Assembly (NCBI GenBank): GCA_964420995.1
Contig: CAYQUX010000014.1
Coordinates: forward strand, 1-64,000
Length of the DNA stretch: 64,000 nt
Direction: 5' to 3'
Origin: Leptolinea sp964420995
Lineage (GTDB): Bacteria > Chloroflexota > Anaerolineae > Anaerolineales > Anaerolineaceae
Shown: positions 50,767-59,435 of the stretch, piece by piece
Layout of the letters: every line of letters starts with the position of its first letter
How positions within the stretch are numbered: the stretch's first letter is position 1
Program-made: the position numbers and the translations under genes
Notes under the pieces: model-generated
Databases searched by the model: none
Seen by the model: only the letters and a program-made list of their open reading frames with translations
What the model was told of the DNA's origin: nothing

Positions 50767-51590
50767 TCCCTGTTCTGGAACGCACAATGGTCGCGCCCAA
50801 TATCCACAATCTCCGGCTTCATGCGCCGGATGTAGCCCGTTCCGCGCAGCCGGGTCAATTTGTCATATTGCAGGCGGAGGAAGATGGAGAACGCGTTCCC
50901 CTGACCATCTCGGATTGGGATGCCGAGAAGGGCGAGATCACCGTGGCCTTCATGCAAATCGGCGCATCCACCAATAAGCTGGCCGCTTTGAACGCGGGTG
51001 ACAGCATCTCCACGGCAGCCGGTCCGCTGGGCAACCCGATGGAATTGGGTTCCTTCGGCACCGTACTTCTGGCCGGAGGTTGTTACGGAATTGCCAGTAT
51101 CTATCCGGTGGCCCGTGCCTTGAAAGCCATGGGAAACCGGGTTATCTGCGTTATTGAAGCCCGCAGCTCTTTCCTGTTTTACTGGCAGGAAAAACTAAAA
51201 GAGGTATCAGATCGTTTGGTGTACATCACCCGGGACGGCTCGCAAGGACTGCGCGGGCACATCGACAACCTGGGCGGCATTATCGCCTCCATTGATGGCG
51301 GCGTTGACCGTGTGATCATCAACGGCTGCAATTACGTGATGATGCGCGGCTGCGAGGAAACCCGCCCTCTGGGTATCAAGACAATCGTCAGTCTGAACAC
51401 CCTGATGATCGATGGCACCGGCATGTGCGGTGTTTGCCGCGTGACGGTTAATGGCGTCAATAAATTCGCCTGTGTGGATGGTCCGCACTTTGACGGTCAC
51501 GAAGTCAACTGGGATGAACTTTCAACGCGGCGTCTGGCCTATTTGCGCGAAGAAACTGTCACACTACGCACCAGCGCGCCTGAAAAGTGA
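50763..51590 (+). CDS. NfnA/SudB-like FAD and 2Fe-2S subunit (HydS/HydL-type)
   Basis: This 275-aa protein is of the ferredoxin-NADP reductase type: flavin-binding PGQFVILQ and RVPLTISDWD, AAGPLGNP, NAD-binding VLLAGGCYGIASIYPVARAL and the C-terminal [2Fe-2S] motif DGTGMCGVCRVTVNG with FACVDGPHFDGHEVNWDEL. This is the small subunit of NfnAB and of sulfide dehydrogenase. Such pairs also appear as HydSL in NADPH-linked bifurcating hydrogenases. Coupled by ATGA upstream and GTGA downstream. Confidence 0.88.
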   Translation: MIPVLERTMVAPNIHNLRLHAPDVARSAQPGQFVILQAEEDGERVPLTISDWDAEKGEITVAFMQIGASTNKLAALNAGDSISTAAGPLGNPMELGSFGTVLLAGGCYGIASIYPVARALKAMGNRVICVIEARSSFLFYWQEKLKEVSDRLVYITRDGSQGLRGHIDNLGGIIASIDGGVDRVIINGCNYVMMRGCEETRPLGIKTIVSLNTLMIDGTGMCGVCRVTVNGVNKFACVDGPHFDGHEVNWDELSTRRLAYLREETVTLRTSAPEK

Positions 51591-53020
51591 GTAATAACAT
51601 GGAATCACCCGACTCCCCAGCCCCCAAAAAGTTAAACCTGCAACGGGTTGAAATGTCAAAACAATCTCCCGAAGTGCGCTGTCAGAATTTTGACGAGGTT
51701 GCCTTTGGGTACACGCCAGAAGAAGCCATGGCCGAAGCCAGCCGCTGTCTGGATTGCAAAAAACCGGGCTGCCGGATGAATTGCCCTGTGGAAATTGACA
51801 TTCCGGCCTTCATCCGCTGTATCAAAGCCGGTGATTTTGCCGGGGGTATTCGTATCATTCGGCAGAAAAATTGCCTGCCCGCGGTAACCGGCCGGGTTTG
51901 CCCGCAGGAAGAACAATGTGAAGGCGGCTGTGTGTTCGCGAAGAAAGGCGGATCAGTCGCCATTGGCCGGTTGGAGCGTTTCCTTGCCGACTGGGAAGCC
52001 GCTCAGGCCAAATCACCTGAAAGCACACCCGCCCCCAATCCGACCGGTCGAAAAGTGGCCGTGATCGGCGGTGGTCCAGCCGGGTTGACCGTCGCGGGTG
52101 ACCTGATCCAACTCGGGCACCAGGTGACCGTGTATGAAGCCCTGCATAAAGTGGGCGGTGTACTTGTCTATGGCATCCCCGAATTCCGCCTTCCCAAACG
52201 AATCGTGCGTATGGAAGTGGATAACCTGAAGGCCATGGGTGTCGATATTGTAACCAGCTACATTGTCGGGAAAACCCGCACCGTTGACAGCCTGCTGGAA
52301 GAGTTTGACGCCATTTTCATCGGCAGCGGCGCCGGCCTGCCCTGGTTTTCGGATATCCCCGGCAATAATTTGAACGGTGTGTATTCCGCCAATGAATACC
52401 TCACCCGTATGAATTTAATGAAGGGGTACACTTTCCCGTCCGTGCAGACACCCATCAAACAGCACAAACGTGTGGCGGTGATCGGCGGCGGAAACGTGGC
52501 CATGGACTGCGCCCGCACGGCACTTCGCCTGGGTGGTGAAGCGCATATCGTCTACAGGCGGTCGCGCCAGGAATTACCCGCCCGCCTGGAAGAAGTGGAA
52601 AACGCGGAAGAAGAGGGTGTGATCTTCGATTTTCTAACCCTGCCAACCGCCTGTCTGGGCGATGAGCACGGTTGGGTTACCGGGCTGGCCTGCCAGAAGA
52701 TGGAACTCGGTGAGCCGGATGCCTCCGGCCGCCGCTCGCCCATCGCCATTCCCGGTTCCGATTTCACCATGCCGGTGGACGCCATCATCTACGCCATTGG
52801 CAACAGCCCCAATCCGTTGATTCCGACCACCACGCCCGATCTGGCTATCGGCCGCAAGGGCAACATCGAGGCGGAAGAAACCACCGGTAAGACCTCCAAG
52901 GCGAAGGTGTGGGCTGGCGGAGATGTGGTCACGGGAGCAGCAACCGTCATTCTTGCCATGGGCGCCGGCCGCAAAGCCGCACGCGATATTCACGCCTATT
53001 TACAATCGCTGGCCGACTGA
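51587..53020 (+). CDS. NfnB/SudA/GltD-like NADPH-binding flavoprotein subunit
   Basis: This 477-aa protein has the two N-terminal [4Fe-4S] motifs of the GltD family (CLDCKKPGCRMNCPVEIDIP, then VCPQEEQCEGGC), an FAD motif VAVIGGGPAGLTVAGDLIQLG and an NADPH motif VAVIGGGNVAMDCARTALRL with ARTAL. It binds FAD and NADPH and pairs with the preceding NfnA-like protein. No glutamate synthase large subunit is near. The start is GTG 51587 (GTGA overlap) or ATG 51599. I use the former because overlap coupling is the pattern of this operon. It is the last gene of the cluster. Confidence 0.9.
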   Translation: MSNNMESPDSPAPKKLNLQRVEMSKQSPEVRCQNFDEVAFGYTPEEAMAEASRCLDCKKPGCRMNCPVEIDIPAFIRCIKAGDFAGGIRIIRQKNCLPAVTGRVCPQEEQCEGGCVFAKKGGSVAIGRLERFLADWEAAQAKSPESTPAPNPTGRKVAVIGGGPAGLTVAGDLIQLGHQVTVYEALHKVGGVLVYGIPEFRLPKRIVRMEVDNLKAMGVDIVTSYIVGKTRTVDSLLEEFDAIFIGSGAGLPWFSDIPGNNLNGVYSANEYLTRMNLMKGYTFPSVQTPIKQHKRVAVIGGGNVAMDCARTALRLGGEAHIVYRRSRQELPARLEEVENAEEEGVIFDFLTLPTACLGDEHGWVTGLACQKMELGEPDASGRRSPIAIPGSDFTMPVDAIIYAIGNSPNPLIPTTTPDLAIGRKGNIEAEETTGKTSKAKVWAGGDVVTGAATVILAMGAGRKAARDIHAYLQSLAD

Positions 53021-53170
53021 GACGGTTTTCGTCGTAATAATGGAACACCTACCACCCCACAGGATGGTCTTGTATTTATGCGTCTGTTTTCGCCTGTGGC
53101 GCACGAATGTCATCACTTTTACGTCAAATACCCTTTTTAAGACGGATATGCTATAGTAAATCCTGACACT
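53021..53170. promoter_or_regulatory. intergenic region with -10 box for M16 genes
   Basis: The gap after the redox cluster shows a weak hairpin (GACGG..CGTC) near 53021 and a TATAGT at 53152-53157, 13 nt before the ATG at 53171. No gene seen. The promoter assignment is moderate. Confidence 0.4.
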
Positions 53171-54463
53171 ATGAATACTATCTTCGAAACAACTCTAGAA
53201 AATGGTCTTGCGGTTCGGCTAAAAGAGATCCATACCTCGCCCATCATCAGTCACTGGGTGTGGTACCGCGTTGGGTCGCGCAATGAAGTGCCGGGCAAAA
53301 CGGGCATCAGCCACTGGGTGGAACACATGCAATTCAAAGGGACACCCGATTTTCCGGCCAGCATTCTGGATAAAGCCATCTCGCGAGATGGCGGCTACTG
53401 GAATGCCTTTACCTACCTGGACTGGACGACTTTCTTTGAAACCCTTCCGGCGGACAAAATTGAACTGGCCCTCCGGTTGGAAGCCGACCGCATGGTCAAC
53501 AGCCTGTACGACCCCGAAGAGGTGGAATCGGAACGCACGGTGATCATTTCAGAGAGGGAAGGCAGCGAAAATGAACCGATCTTCCGCCTGAGCGAAGCCG
53601 TCCAATCCGCCGCCTTCAACACGCACCCCTATCGCATGGAGATCATCGGCAGCAAGGAAGATCTGTACACCATCCAGCGCGACGATCTCTACGCGCACTA
53701 TCAGGCCAATTACAGCCCCGGGAATGCCGTGCTGGCCATGGCCGGCGACTTCAATATTGATGAAATGATGCAAACCATTCACTCCATTTACGGTCACATT
53801 CCTGCGAAAGCGATCAATAAGGGTGATATTCCAACCGAAAACCCGTCTGCGGCGGAAAAACGTGTCGACGTGACCGGCCCCGGCGAGACAGAATACGTTC
53901 AACTGGCCTACCGGGCGCCCGCCGCGGATAATCCGGATTTCTTCCCCTTCACTGTGCTAGACAGTCTGCTCACCGGCCCATCAGGACTGAATATGTTCGG
54001 AGGCGGTGGAATTTCCAACAAGACATCCCGCCTCTACCGCGCGATTATTGATAACGAACTGGCGGTTTCCGTCGCCGGAGGATTGCAGGCTACCATAGAT
54101 CCCTTCCTGTACGAGATCATGTTGACCCTGCGCAACGACCGGCCTGTGGAGAAACCGCTGCAGGTGATCGATGCCGAAATCGACCGCATCCTCTCCGAAC
54201 GGGTTTCCGAAGCGGAGATTGCCCGGGCGGTGAAACAGGCGCGCGCCCTGTTCGCCTATGGCAGCGAAAATATCACCAACCAGGCTTTCTGGCTGGGTTA
54301 TTCTGAAATGTTCTCCAGTTACGCCTGGTTCGAGACCTACGTGAACCGGCTGGAGCAGGTCACCCCGGAAGACCTGCGTGAGACTGCCGCGAAATATCTG
54401 CGGCCGGAACACCGGGTGATCGGGTATTATCACGCGGAAGAGAAGAATGGAGGCGCCGCCTGA
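53171..54463 (+). CDS. M16 family zinc metallopeptidase (catalytic subunit)
   Basis: This 430-aa processing-peptidase-type protein carries the inverted zinc motif HWVEH (HxxEH, near 48-52), with the downstream Glu ligand in the helix after VESERTVIISEREG. The C-terminal half (FGGGGISNKTSRLYRAIIDN and RPEHRVIGYY) is the typical M16 second domain. No signal peptide, so it is probably cytoplasmic. It is paired with the next gene by a one-base stop/start overlap, as in bacterial heterodimeric M16B peptidases. Confidence 0.9.
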   Translation: MNTIFETTLENGLAVRLKEIHTSPIISHWVWYRVGSRNEVPGKTGISHWVEHMQFKGTPDFPASILDKAISRDGGYWNAFTYLDWTTFFETLPADKIELALRLEADRMVNSLYDPEEVESERTVIISEREGSENEPIFRLSEAVQSAAFNTHPYRMEIIGSKEDLYTIQRDDLYAHYQANYSPGNAVLAMAGDFNIDEMMQTIHSIYGHIPAKAINKGDIPTENPSAAEKRVDVTGPGETEYVQLAYRAPAADNPDFFPFTVLDSLLTGPSGLNMFGGGGISNKTSRLYRAIIDNELAVSVAGGLQATIDPFLYEIMLTLRNDRPVEKPLQVIDAEIDRILSERVSEAEIARAVKQARALFAYGSENITNQAFWLGYSEMFSSYAWFETYVNRLEQVTPEDLRETAAKYLRPEHRVIGYYHAEEKNGGAA

Positions 54464-55752
54464 TGAACGCGTCTTCCTTCCCCCATCTGAACAGCCTTCC
54501 CGGCCCGGATGACATTCACCGCTACGTTCTGCGCAATGGTCTGGTATTACTCACCCGGCCCAATTTCAACAATCAATCGGTGGTCTTGAATGGTTACATT
54601 CAATGTGGCAGCATGTTCGATCCCCGCGACAAGCTGGGACTGGCGCATTTCACCTCACTGGCATTGATGCGCGGTTCTTCACATCGCAATTTCCAGCAAA
54701 CCTATGACGCGCTGGAAAGTGTCGGTGCCAGCCTGGGTTTCAGTTCCAGCGTCCACCATACCTCTTTCGGCGGCCGCTGCCTCTCAGAAGACTTGCCGCT
54801 CGTGCTTGAGATCCTGTCTGATTCCTTGCGCGAACCTCTCTTCCCGGACGATCAGATTGAACGCCTGCGCACACAACTGATGACCGGACTGGCCATCCGC
54901 GCGCAGGACACGGAAGAAATGGCTTCATTGACTTTTGACGAGACGCTCTTCGCCAATCACCCCTACGGACTGCCGGAAGACGGTTATGTGGAAACCATCT
55001 CACGAATCACGGCGGATGACCTTCGCCAGTTCCAGCGCACGTTCTATCACTCGGGTGAAATGGTGCTGGTGGTGGTCGGCGCGGTTGAACCGGAAGCCTG
55101 TTTTGACCTGGTTAGCCGGGTGCTGGGTGCCTGGCAAACCCAGAACACACGCCCCATTTGCCACTTCCCGCCGGTCGTGCCATTGAGCAAAAAAGTAACC
55201 CGTCACATCACAATCCCCGGAAAGAGTCAGGCGGATGTGATTATTGGAACGCTGGGACCCAAACGCAGTGAACCAGACTACATGGCCGCTTCGCTGGGCA
55301 ACAGCGTGCTGGGCCAGTTCGGCATGATGGGCCGCATTGGTGATATTGTGCGCGAAAAATCCGGTCTCGCGTATCATGCCAGCGCCAGTCTGAACTCCTG
55401 GATCGAAGCCGGCTCCTGGGAAGTATCAGCCGGAGTAAATCCCTCCAACATCAAGCGAACCGTTGATCTGGTGATCAGCGAGTTAAAACGTTTCACCGCC
55501 GAACCTGTAACCTCTGAAGAGCTGGCCGACAGTCAGGCGAATTTTACCGGGCGGTTACCTCTATCGCTTGAATCGAACGGTGGTGTTTCAGGAGCGTTGC
55601 TGAATATGGAACGTTTCCAGCTCGGGCTGGATTACTACCGCCGTTATGCTGATATGGTAAACGCGGTTACCCCCGAAATGGTTCTGGAGACCGCCCGCAA
55701 GTATATAAACCCCGCCAACGTTGCCATCATCAGCGCCGGTCCGGAGAAATAG
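54463..55752 (+). CDS. M16 family peptidase-like protein (inactive partner)
   Basis: This 429-aa protein has the M16 fold (YVLRNGLVLLTRPNFNNQSV, then FGMMGRIGDIVREKSGLAYH), but the zinc motif is lost: the position after KLGLAH reads HFTSLALMRGS, without HxxEH. It is most likely the non-catalytic subunit of a heterodimer with the preceding gene, helping to hold the substrate. The TGATG overlap shows coupling. acpS starts 3 bp after its stop. Confidence 0.88.
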   Translation: MNASSFPHLNSLPGPDDIHRYVLRNGLVLLTRPNFNNQSVVLNGYIQCGSMFDPRDKLGLAHFTSLALMRGSSHRNFQQTYDALESVGASLGFSSSVHHTSFGGRCLSEDLPLVLEILSDSLREPLFPDDQIERLRTQLMTGLAIRAQDTEEMASLTFDETLFANHPYGLPEDGYVETISRITADDLRQFQRTFYHSGEMVLVVVGAVEPEACFDLVSRVLGAWQTQNTRPICHFPPVVPLSKKVTRHITIPGKSQADVIIGTLGPKRSEPDYMAASLGNSVLGQFGMMGRIGDIVREKSGLAYHASASLNSWIEAGSWEVSAGVNPSNIKRTVDLVISELKRFTAEPVTSEELADSQANFTGRLPLSLESNGGVSGALLNMERFQLGLDYYRRYADMVNAVTPEMVLETARKYINPANVAIISAGPEK

Positions 55753-55755
55753 CCC

Positions 55756-56142
55756 GTGCCCCGTTTGATCCTGCGTACCGGCCTCGATATGCTGGAATTT
55801 CAGCGGCTTGAGGAGTTGGATCCGGCCATTCGCAACCGATTCCTGAAACGCGTCTTTACACCGAAGGAACTTGAATTATCGGGGGATTCCAACCCCACAC
55901 TGGGCGGCCGCTTCTGCGTGAAGGAAGCGGCGGCAAAAGCGCTGGGATGCGGCATCGGCGCGGTAAGCTGGCAGGAAATTGAAACCCTCAACGACTCCAA
56001 TGGCGCGCCGGTGATTGTTCTGTACGGCAAGGCCAAACAGATGGCCGCGGATATGGGACTCACCTCGTGGGCCGTCAGCATTACCCATACGCGTACCATC
56101 GCGGCTGCTTCGGTTACAGCCCTGGGAATGGTATCCGGGTGA
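55756..56142 (+). CDS. acpS: holo-[acyl-carrier-protein] synthase
   Basis: This 128-aa enzyme attaches 4'-phosphopantetheine to acyl carrier protein. It has GLDMLEFQRLEEL (Asp for Mg), FLKRVFTPKELEL, GGRFCVKEAAAKALG (Glu and Lys of the active site) and the C-terminal AVSITHTRTIAAASV. Start GTG 55756. The next gene overlaps by GTGA. Confidence 0.9.
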   Translation: MPRLILRTGLDMLEFQRLEELDPAIRNRFLKRVFTPKELELSGDSNPTLGGRFCVKEAAAKALGCGIGAVSWQEIETLNDSNGAPVIVLYGKAKQMAADMGLTSWAVSITHTRTIAAASVTALGMVSG

Positions 56143-56795
56143 AAATACTATCGGTCAGTGATGTGGAACTGAATATGATCTACAGCCCGCAAATTGTAGA
56201 CCGATTCCATCAGGTGGATGTGATCATCAGTTGCGGAGACCTGCCGTATTACTATCTGGAATACATGATCAGCATGTTGAACCGCCCGCTCTACTACGTG
56301 CGCGGCAATCACGCGCCTGTAGTGGAATATGGAACTGGAGGAGAACGTCAGTTCCCCCTGGGAGGGTTTAATATTCATCGGCGAACACAAAAAACACCAG
56401 GCGGGTTGTTGATTGCCGGGGTGGAGGGCAGCCTGCGCTATAACAAAGGTCCCTGCCAGTACACGCAGCGTGAAATGTGGCTGCATGTCTTCCGCCTTAT
56501 TCCAGGCATGGTGTATAACCGGCTGCGGTACGGCCGTTTTCTCGATATATTTGTGACCCACGCCCCACCACGTGGAATTCATGACGCGGACGACCGCCCA
56601 CACCAGGGCATAAAGGCATTTCGCTGGTTGGATCATGTTTTTCAGCCTTCCTACCATTTGCACGGGCACGTACACCTTTACCGGCAGGACGCCATGAAAC
56701 TAACTTTTCTGGGAAACACAAAGATTTTGAACACCTATGGTTATCAAATAACGGATCTCCCTCTCGAAAAAACAGGCAACCGGAGGAGTGAATGA
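56139..56795 (+). CDS. metallophosphoesterase-fold protein
   Basis: This 218-aa protein starts KILSVSDVELNMIYS and carries VDVIISCGDLPYYYLEYM, YVRGNHAP and FVTHAPPRGIHD, with YHLHGHVHLYR near the end. These are the metal-binding blocks (D-x-H is altered to D-V-E, GD, GNH, TH, GHVH) of calcineurin-like phosphoesterases. The first Asp-x-His is replaced by Asp-x-Glu, so the metal site is slightly unusual. The substrate is unknown. Start GTG 56139, which overlaps the acpS stop. An in-frame start at 56067 lies inside acpS. Coupled downstream by ATGA. Confidence 0.8.
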   Translation: MKILSVSDVELNMIYSPQIVDRFHQVDVIISCGDLPYYYLEYMISMLNRPLYYVRGNHAPVVEYGTGGERQFPLGGFNIHRRTQKTPGGLLIAGVEGSLRYNKGPCQYTQREMWLHVFRLIPGMVYNRLRYGRFLDIFVTHAPPRGIHDADDRPHQGIKAFRWLDHVFQPSYHLHGHVHLYRQDAMKLTFLGNTKILNTYGYQITDLPLEKTGNRRSE

Positions 56796-57718
56796 ATGAT
56801 TCGCGGGATCCATCAACCTCTTCCTTCGTTCACCGCTCCCAGGCGGATTTCGATACCGCACACCGAAAAAGCAACTGGCGCAGTGTGATCAGTTTGCTGA
56901 CACGGAAGTCCAACGAGCTTTTACCGTATGACCAGGTACTGAAGATGCTGCCGATAAACGGCCAGCATTATATCGGCATGCGGCAGGTGCCCATTGACTC
57001 AATTATCGGCAGTGTCGGCCGTTTCCAGGATTTCGACCGGGCTTTTCTGCCCAAAGGGACCTCCACCCGTGGGCGTTGGGAAAGCATAGACCGCGCGCAC
57101 CTCATGGAGATTGACCTGCCTGCTGTTGAGCTGTACAAGATCGGGGAAGTCTATTTCGTCAAGGATGGTAATCATCGGGTTTCTGTGGCGCGAGAGAAAG
57201 GCCAGGCTTTTATAGACGCGGTGGTCATTGAGATCGATTCTCCCATACCCATCACGCCGGAAACTGATCTGATGGATTTGATCGGGAAACGTGAGGAAGC
57301 CCGTTTTTACCAGAAAACGAAGATGAAAAACTTGCGTCCCGAAGCCGCCATTGAATTGAGCAGACCGGAAATGTATTCCCTGCTCCTGGAACACATTCAA
57401 ACCCATGGGTGGTTTCTCGGTGAAGAACGGCAGACTTGCGTGTCCTTTGATGAAACCGTCATGTCATGGTATGACAATATCTATATGCCCATGATCAGGG
57501 TGATCCGCGAGAATCGCATCCTTTCCGGATTCCCCGAACGTTCCGAAGCTGATCTTTATGTGTGGATCATGGAACACCGCTGGTATCTGATGGAAGACAA
57601 CAACATTGATATCTCTTTTGAAGAGGCGGCGAGCAACTTTTTTAAGAAATACGCAGAAAATCCTGTCCAGCAGGTGCTGCACAGGATTTCACAATTTTTC
57701 AAAAAATCATTGAAATAA
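56792..57718 (+). CDS. ParB/sulfiredoxin-like N-terminal domain protein of unknown function
   Basis: This 308-aa protein has LMEIDLPAVELYKIGEVYFVKDGNHRVSVAREKG in its middle (about 105-140), which follows the ParB-like nuclease/sulfiredoxin fold: a conserved D-G-N-H-R motif that could bind nucleotide or phosphate. The C-terminal part (about 180-300) is helical, with ADLYVWIMEHRWYLMED. Such proteins occur beside phosphoesterase genes, as here (ATGA). Two ATG codons (56792 and 56796) begin the frame, and I use the first. Function unknown. Confidence 0.65.
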   Translation: MNDSRDPSTSSFVHRSQADFDTAHRKSNWRSVISLLTRKSNELLPYDQVLKMLPINGQHYIGMRQVPIDSIIGSVGRFQDFDRAFLPKGTSTRGRWESIDRAHLMEIDLPAVELYKIGEVYFVKDGNHRVSVAREKGQAFIDAVVIEIDSPIPITPETDLMDLIGKREEARFYQKTKMKNLRPEAAIELSRPEMYSLLLEHIQTHGWFLGEERQTCVSFDETVMSWYDNIYMPMIRVIRENRILSGFPERSEADLYVWIMEHRWYLMEDNNIDISFEEAASNFFKKYAENPVQQVLHRISQFFKKSLK

Positions 57719-57722
57719 CAGA

Positions 57723-57968
57723 TCAGGCGGCCAGAGGTATGGGGCCGTCCCGCACACCCAGCCAGAGGTGGCCGGGTTGGACCTGATTATCGGGCAAAAC
57801 TACAATATCATGCGTTCGTATTGGCAAAACACCCAACGTATCCGGGTGAACATAACATAATTCCGGGTACTGTCCATATTTATACTGATAATACGCAGCA
57901 GCCTGGGCTATTTGAGCCAGCAGATCGTTTTTTGGGTTGCTGTCATACCAGAGCATTCCGGTGCTCAT
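57723..57968 (-). CDS. small conserved-looking hypothetical protein
   Basis: This 81-aa protein reads MSTGMLWYDSNPKNDLLAQI, then AAAYYQYKYGQYPELCYVHP. It is soluble and has an aromatic-rich middle. A strong GGAGGAG ribosome site lies 5 nt before ATG 57968 on the minus strand, which is good evidence that it is real. It is convergent with the ParB-like gene (4 bp gap). No family is recognised. Confidence 0.62.
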   Translation of the reverse strand: MSTGMLWYDSNPKNDLLAQIAQAAAYYQYKYGQYPELCYVHPDTLGVLPIRTHDIVVLPDNQVQPGHLWLGVRDGPIPLAA

Positions 57969-58053
57969 GCGCTCCTCCAATTACCTGACTTCACAACGAC
58001 TACAGGCTCACTAGATGCAAGGATTGAGCCAAAACTGTTTCGCCGGTATGCTG

Positions 58054-58059
58054 TATAAT
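58054..58059 (+). promoter_or_regulatory. TATAAT -10 box of frr-uppS-cdsA
   Basis: A perfect TATAAT about 60 bp before the frr ATG, with AGGAGGAAAG as ribosome site. The -35 region is weak. The gap 57969-58119 shows no gene otherwise. Confidence 0.5.
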
Positions 58060-58119
58060 AATGCCCTGAGATTTTTTTTACGCCACCATCCCCCGCTTTG
58101 ACAAAATACAGGAGGAAAG

Positions 58120-58677
58120 ATGATCAAGGAGTCGATTGCTGAATCAGATCAAAAAATGAAGAGCACCATCCAATCTCTGGAAGATGACCTGTCAGCCATT
58201 CGTACAGGGCGTGCTTCACCGGCTCTGGTGGAACATCTTCCGGTGGATTATTACGGCGCTCCGACCCCCCTCATGCAATTGGCCTCAATAAGCGTTCCGG
58301 AACCGCGGGTATTGATGATCCGTCCTTTCGATCCATCCACGATGAAAACCATCGAAAAAGCCATTCTGGCCAGTGAACTGGGTTTGACGCCAAACAACGA
58401 CGGTAAAGTGATCCGCTTAAATCTGCCGGTACTCACCGAACAACGCCGCAAAGACCTGGTCAAAGTGGTGCATGCACGCCTGGAAGAAGCCCGTGTTTCC
58501 ACCCGCAACATCCGGCGCGACGCGTTGAAAGACATGCGTGACTTTGAGAAAGAGAAATTAATCTCCGAAGATGATTTGAAACATGGGGAAGATGAACTGC
58601 AAAAGTTAACCGACAAAACCATTCAGGTCATTGATTCGGTGGGTGTCAAGAAAGAAAAGGAGATCATGGAGGTCTGA
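58120..58677 (+). CDS. frr: ribosome recycling factor
   Basis: This 185-aa factor splits post-termination ribosomes with EF-G. Family blocks are MKSTIQSLEDDLSAIRTGRA, LMQLASISVPEPRVLMIRPFDP, LGLTPNNDGKVIRLNLP, LTEQRRKDLVKVV and RNIRRDAL. The length is normal. It leads a three-gene operon with uppS 12 bp downstream, the classic frr-uppS-cdsA order. Confidence 0.97.
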   Translation: MIKESIAESDQKMKSTIQSLEDDLSAIRTGRASPALVEHLPVDYYGAPTPLMQLASISVPEPRVLMIRPFDPSTMKTIEKAILASELGLTPNNDGKVIRLNLPVLTEQRRKDLVKVVHARLEEARVSTRNIRRDALKDMRDFEKEKLISEDDLKHGEDELQKLTDKTIQVIDSVGVKKEKEIMEV

Positions 58678-58689
58678 TCCTCCTGACGT

Positions 58690-59424
58690 ATGGCTGCCGA
58701 ACCCAAACTTACCGGATTACCCGAACACATTCCAACCCATGTAGCCGTCATCATGGACGGCAATGGACGATGGGCCAAGGCACGCGGCTTACCGCGCCTC
58801 GCCGGTCACAAAGCCGGAACGGAAAACTTACGGCGCATCATTCGTGCCTGTGTGGAATTCGGGATCCAATTCCTGACAATCTACGCTTTTTCAACCGAGA
58901 ACTGGGGGCGGCCTGCCGATGAAGTTGCCGGGTTGATGAATATCATTGAAGATGTAATCGATAAAGAGCTCGGTGAATTACACCGGGAAGGTGCGCAGCT
59001 TCGACACATCGGTCATCTGGACAGGCTCGACCCAACCCTGCAACAGAAGGTGCGTCAGGCGGTTGAAATGACAAAAAACAACCACCGGTTGATTCTGAAC
59101 ATCGCGTTCAATTACGGCGGTCGTGATGAAATCCTTTGCGCGGTAAAGAAAATGCTGGCAGAAAAGGTCGACCCTGAAAAAGTCACTCCTGAACTGTTTG
59201 GCTCCTACATGTTTACCGGCGATACCCCCGACCCTGACCTGATCATTCGCACCAGCGGTGAGATGCGTACCAGCAACTTTCTCATATGGCAGTCCGCCTA
59301 TTCCGAATGGTACTTCACCCCAACCTACTGGCCTGATTTTGATGGAGAAGAATTACGCAAGGCGCTTTTCGCGTTCAGTGAGCGCGACAGGCGGTTTGGA
59401 AAAGTAAATTCGCGCGATCAGTAA
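58690..59424 (+). CDS. uppS: isoprenyl transferase (undecaprenyl diphosphate synthase)
   Basis: This 244-aa cis-prenyltransferase makes the C55 lipid carrier for cell wall and glycans. Signatures are VAVIMDGNGRWAKARGLPR, LAGHKAGTENLRRI, TIYAFSTENWGRP, LNIAFNYGGRDEI and DLIIRTSGEMRTSNFLIWQS with SEWYFTPTYWPDF. The product is used by the sugar transferase at 453 and by peptidoglycan synthesis. cdsA begins 11 bp after the stop. Confidence 0.97.
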   Translation: MAAEPKLTGLPEHIPTHVAVIMDGNGRWAKARGLPRLAGHKAGTENLRRIIRACVEFGIQFLTIYAFSTENWGRPADEVAGLMNIIEDVIDKELGELHREGAQLRHIGHLDRLDPTLQQKVRQAVEMTKNNHRLILNIAFNYGGRDEILCAVKKMLAEKVDPEKVTPELFGSYMFTGDTPDPDLIIRTSGEMRTSNFLIWQSAYSEWYFTPTYWPDFDGEELRKALFAFSERDRRFGKVNSRDQ

Positions 59425-59435
59425 ACCCAACCCTC

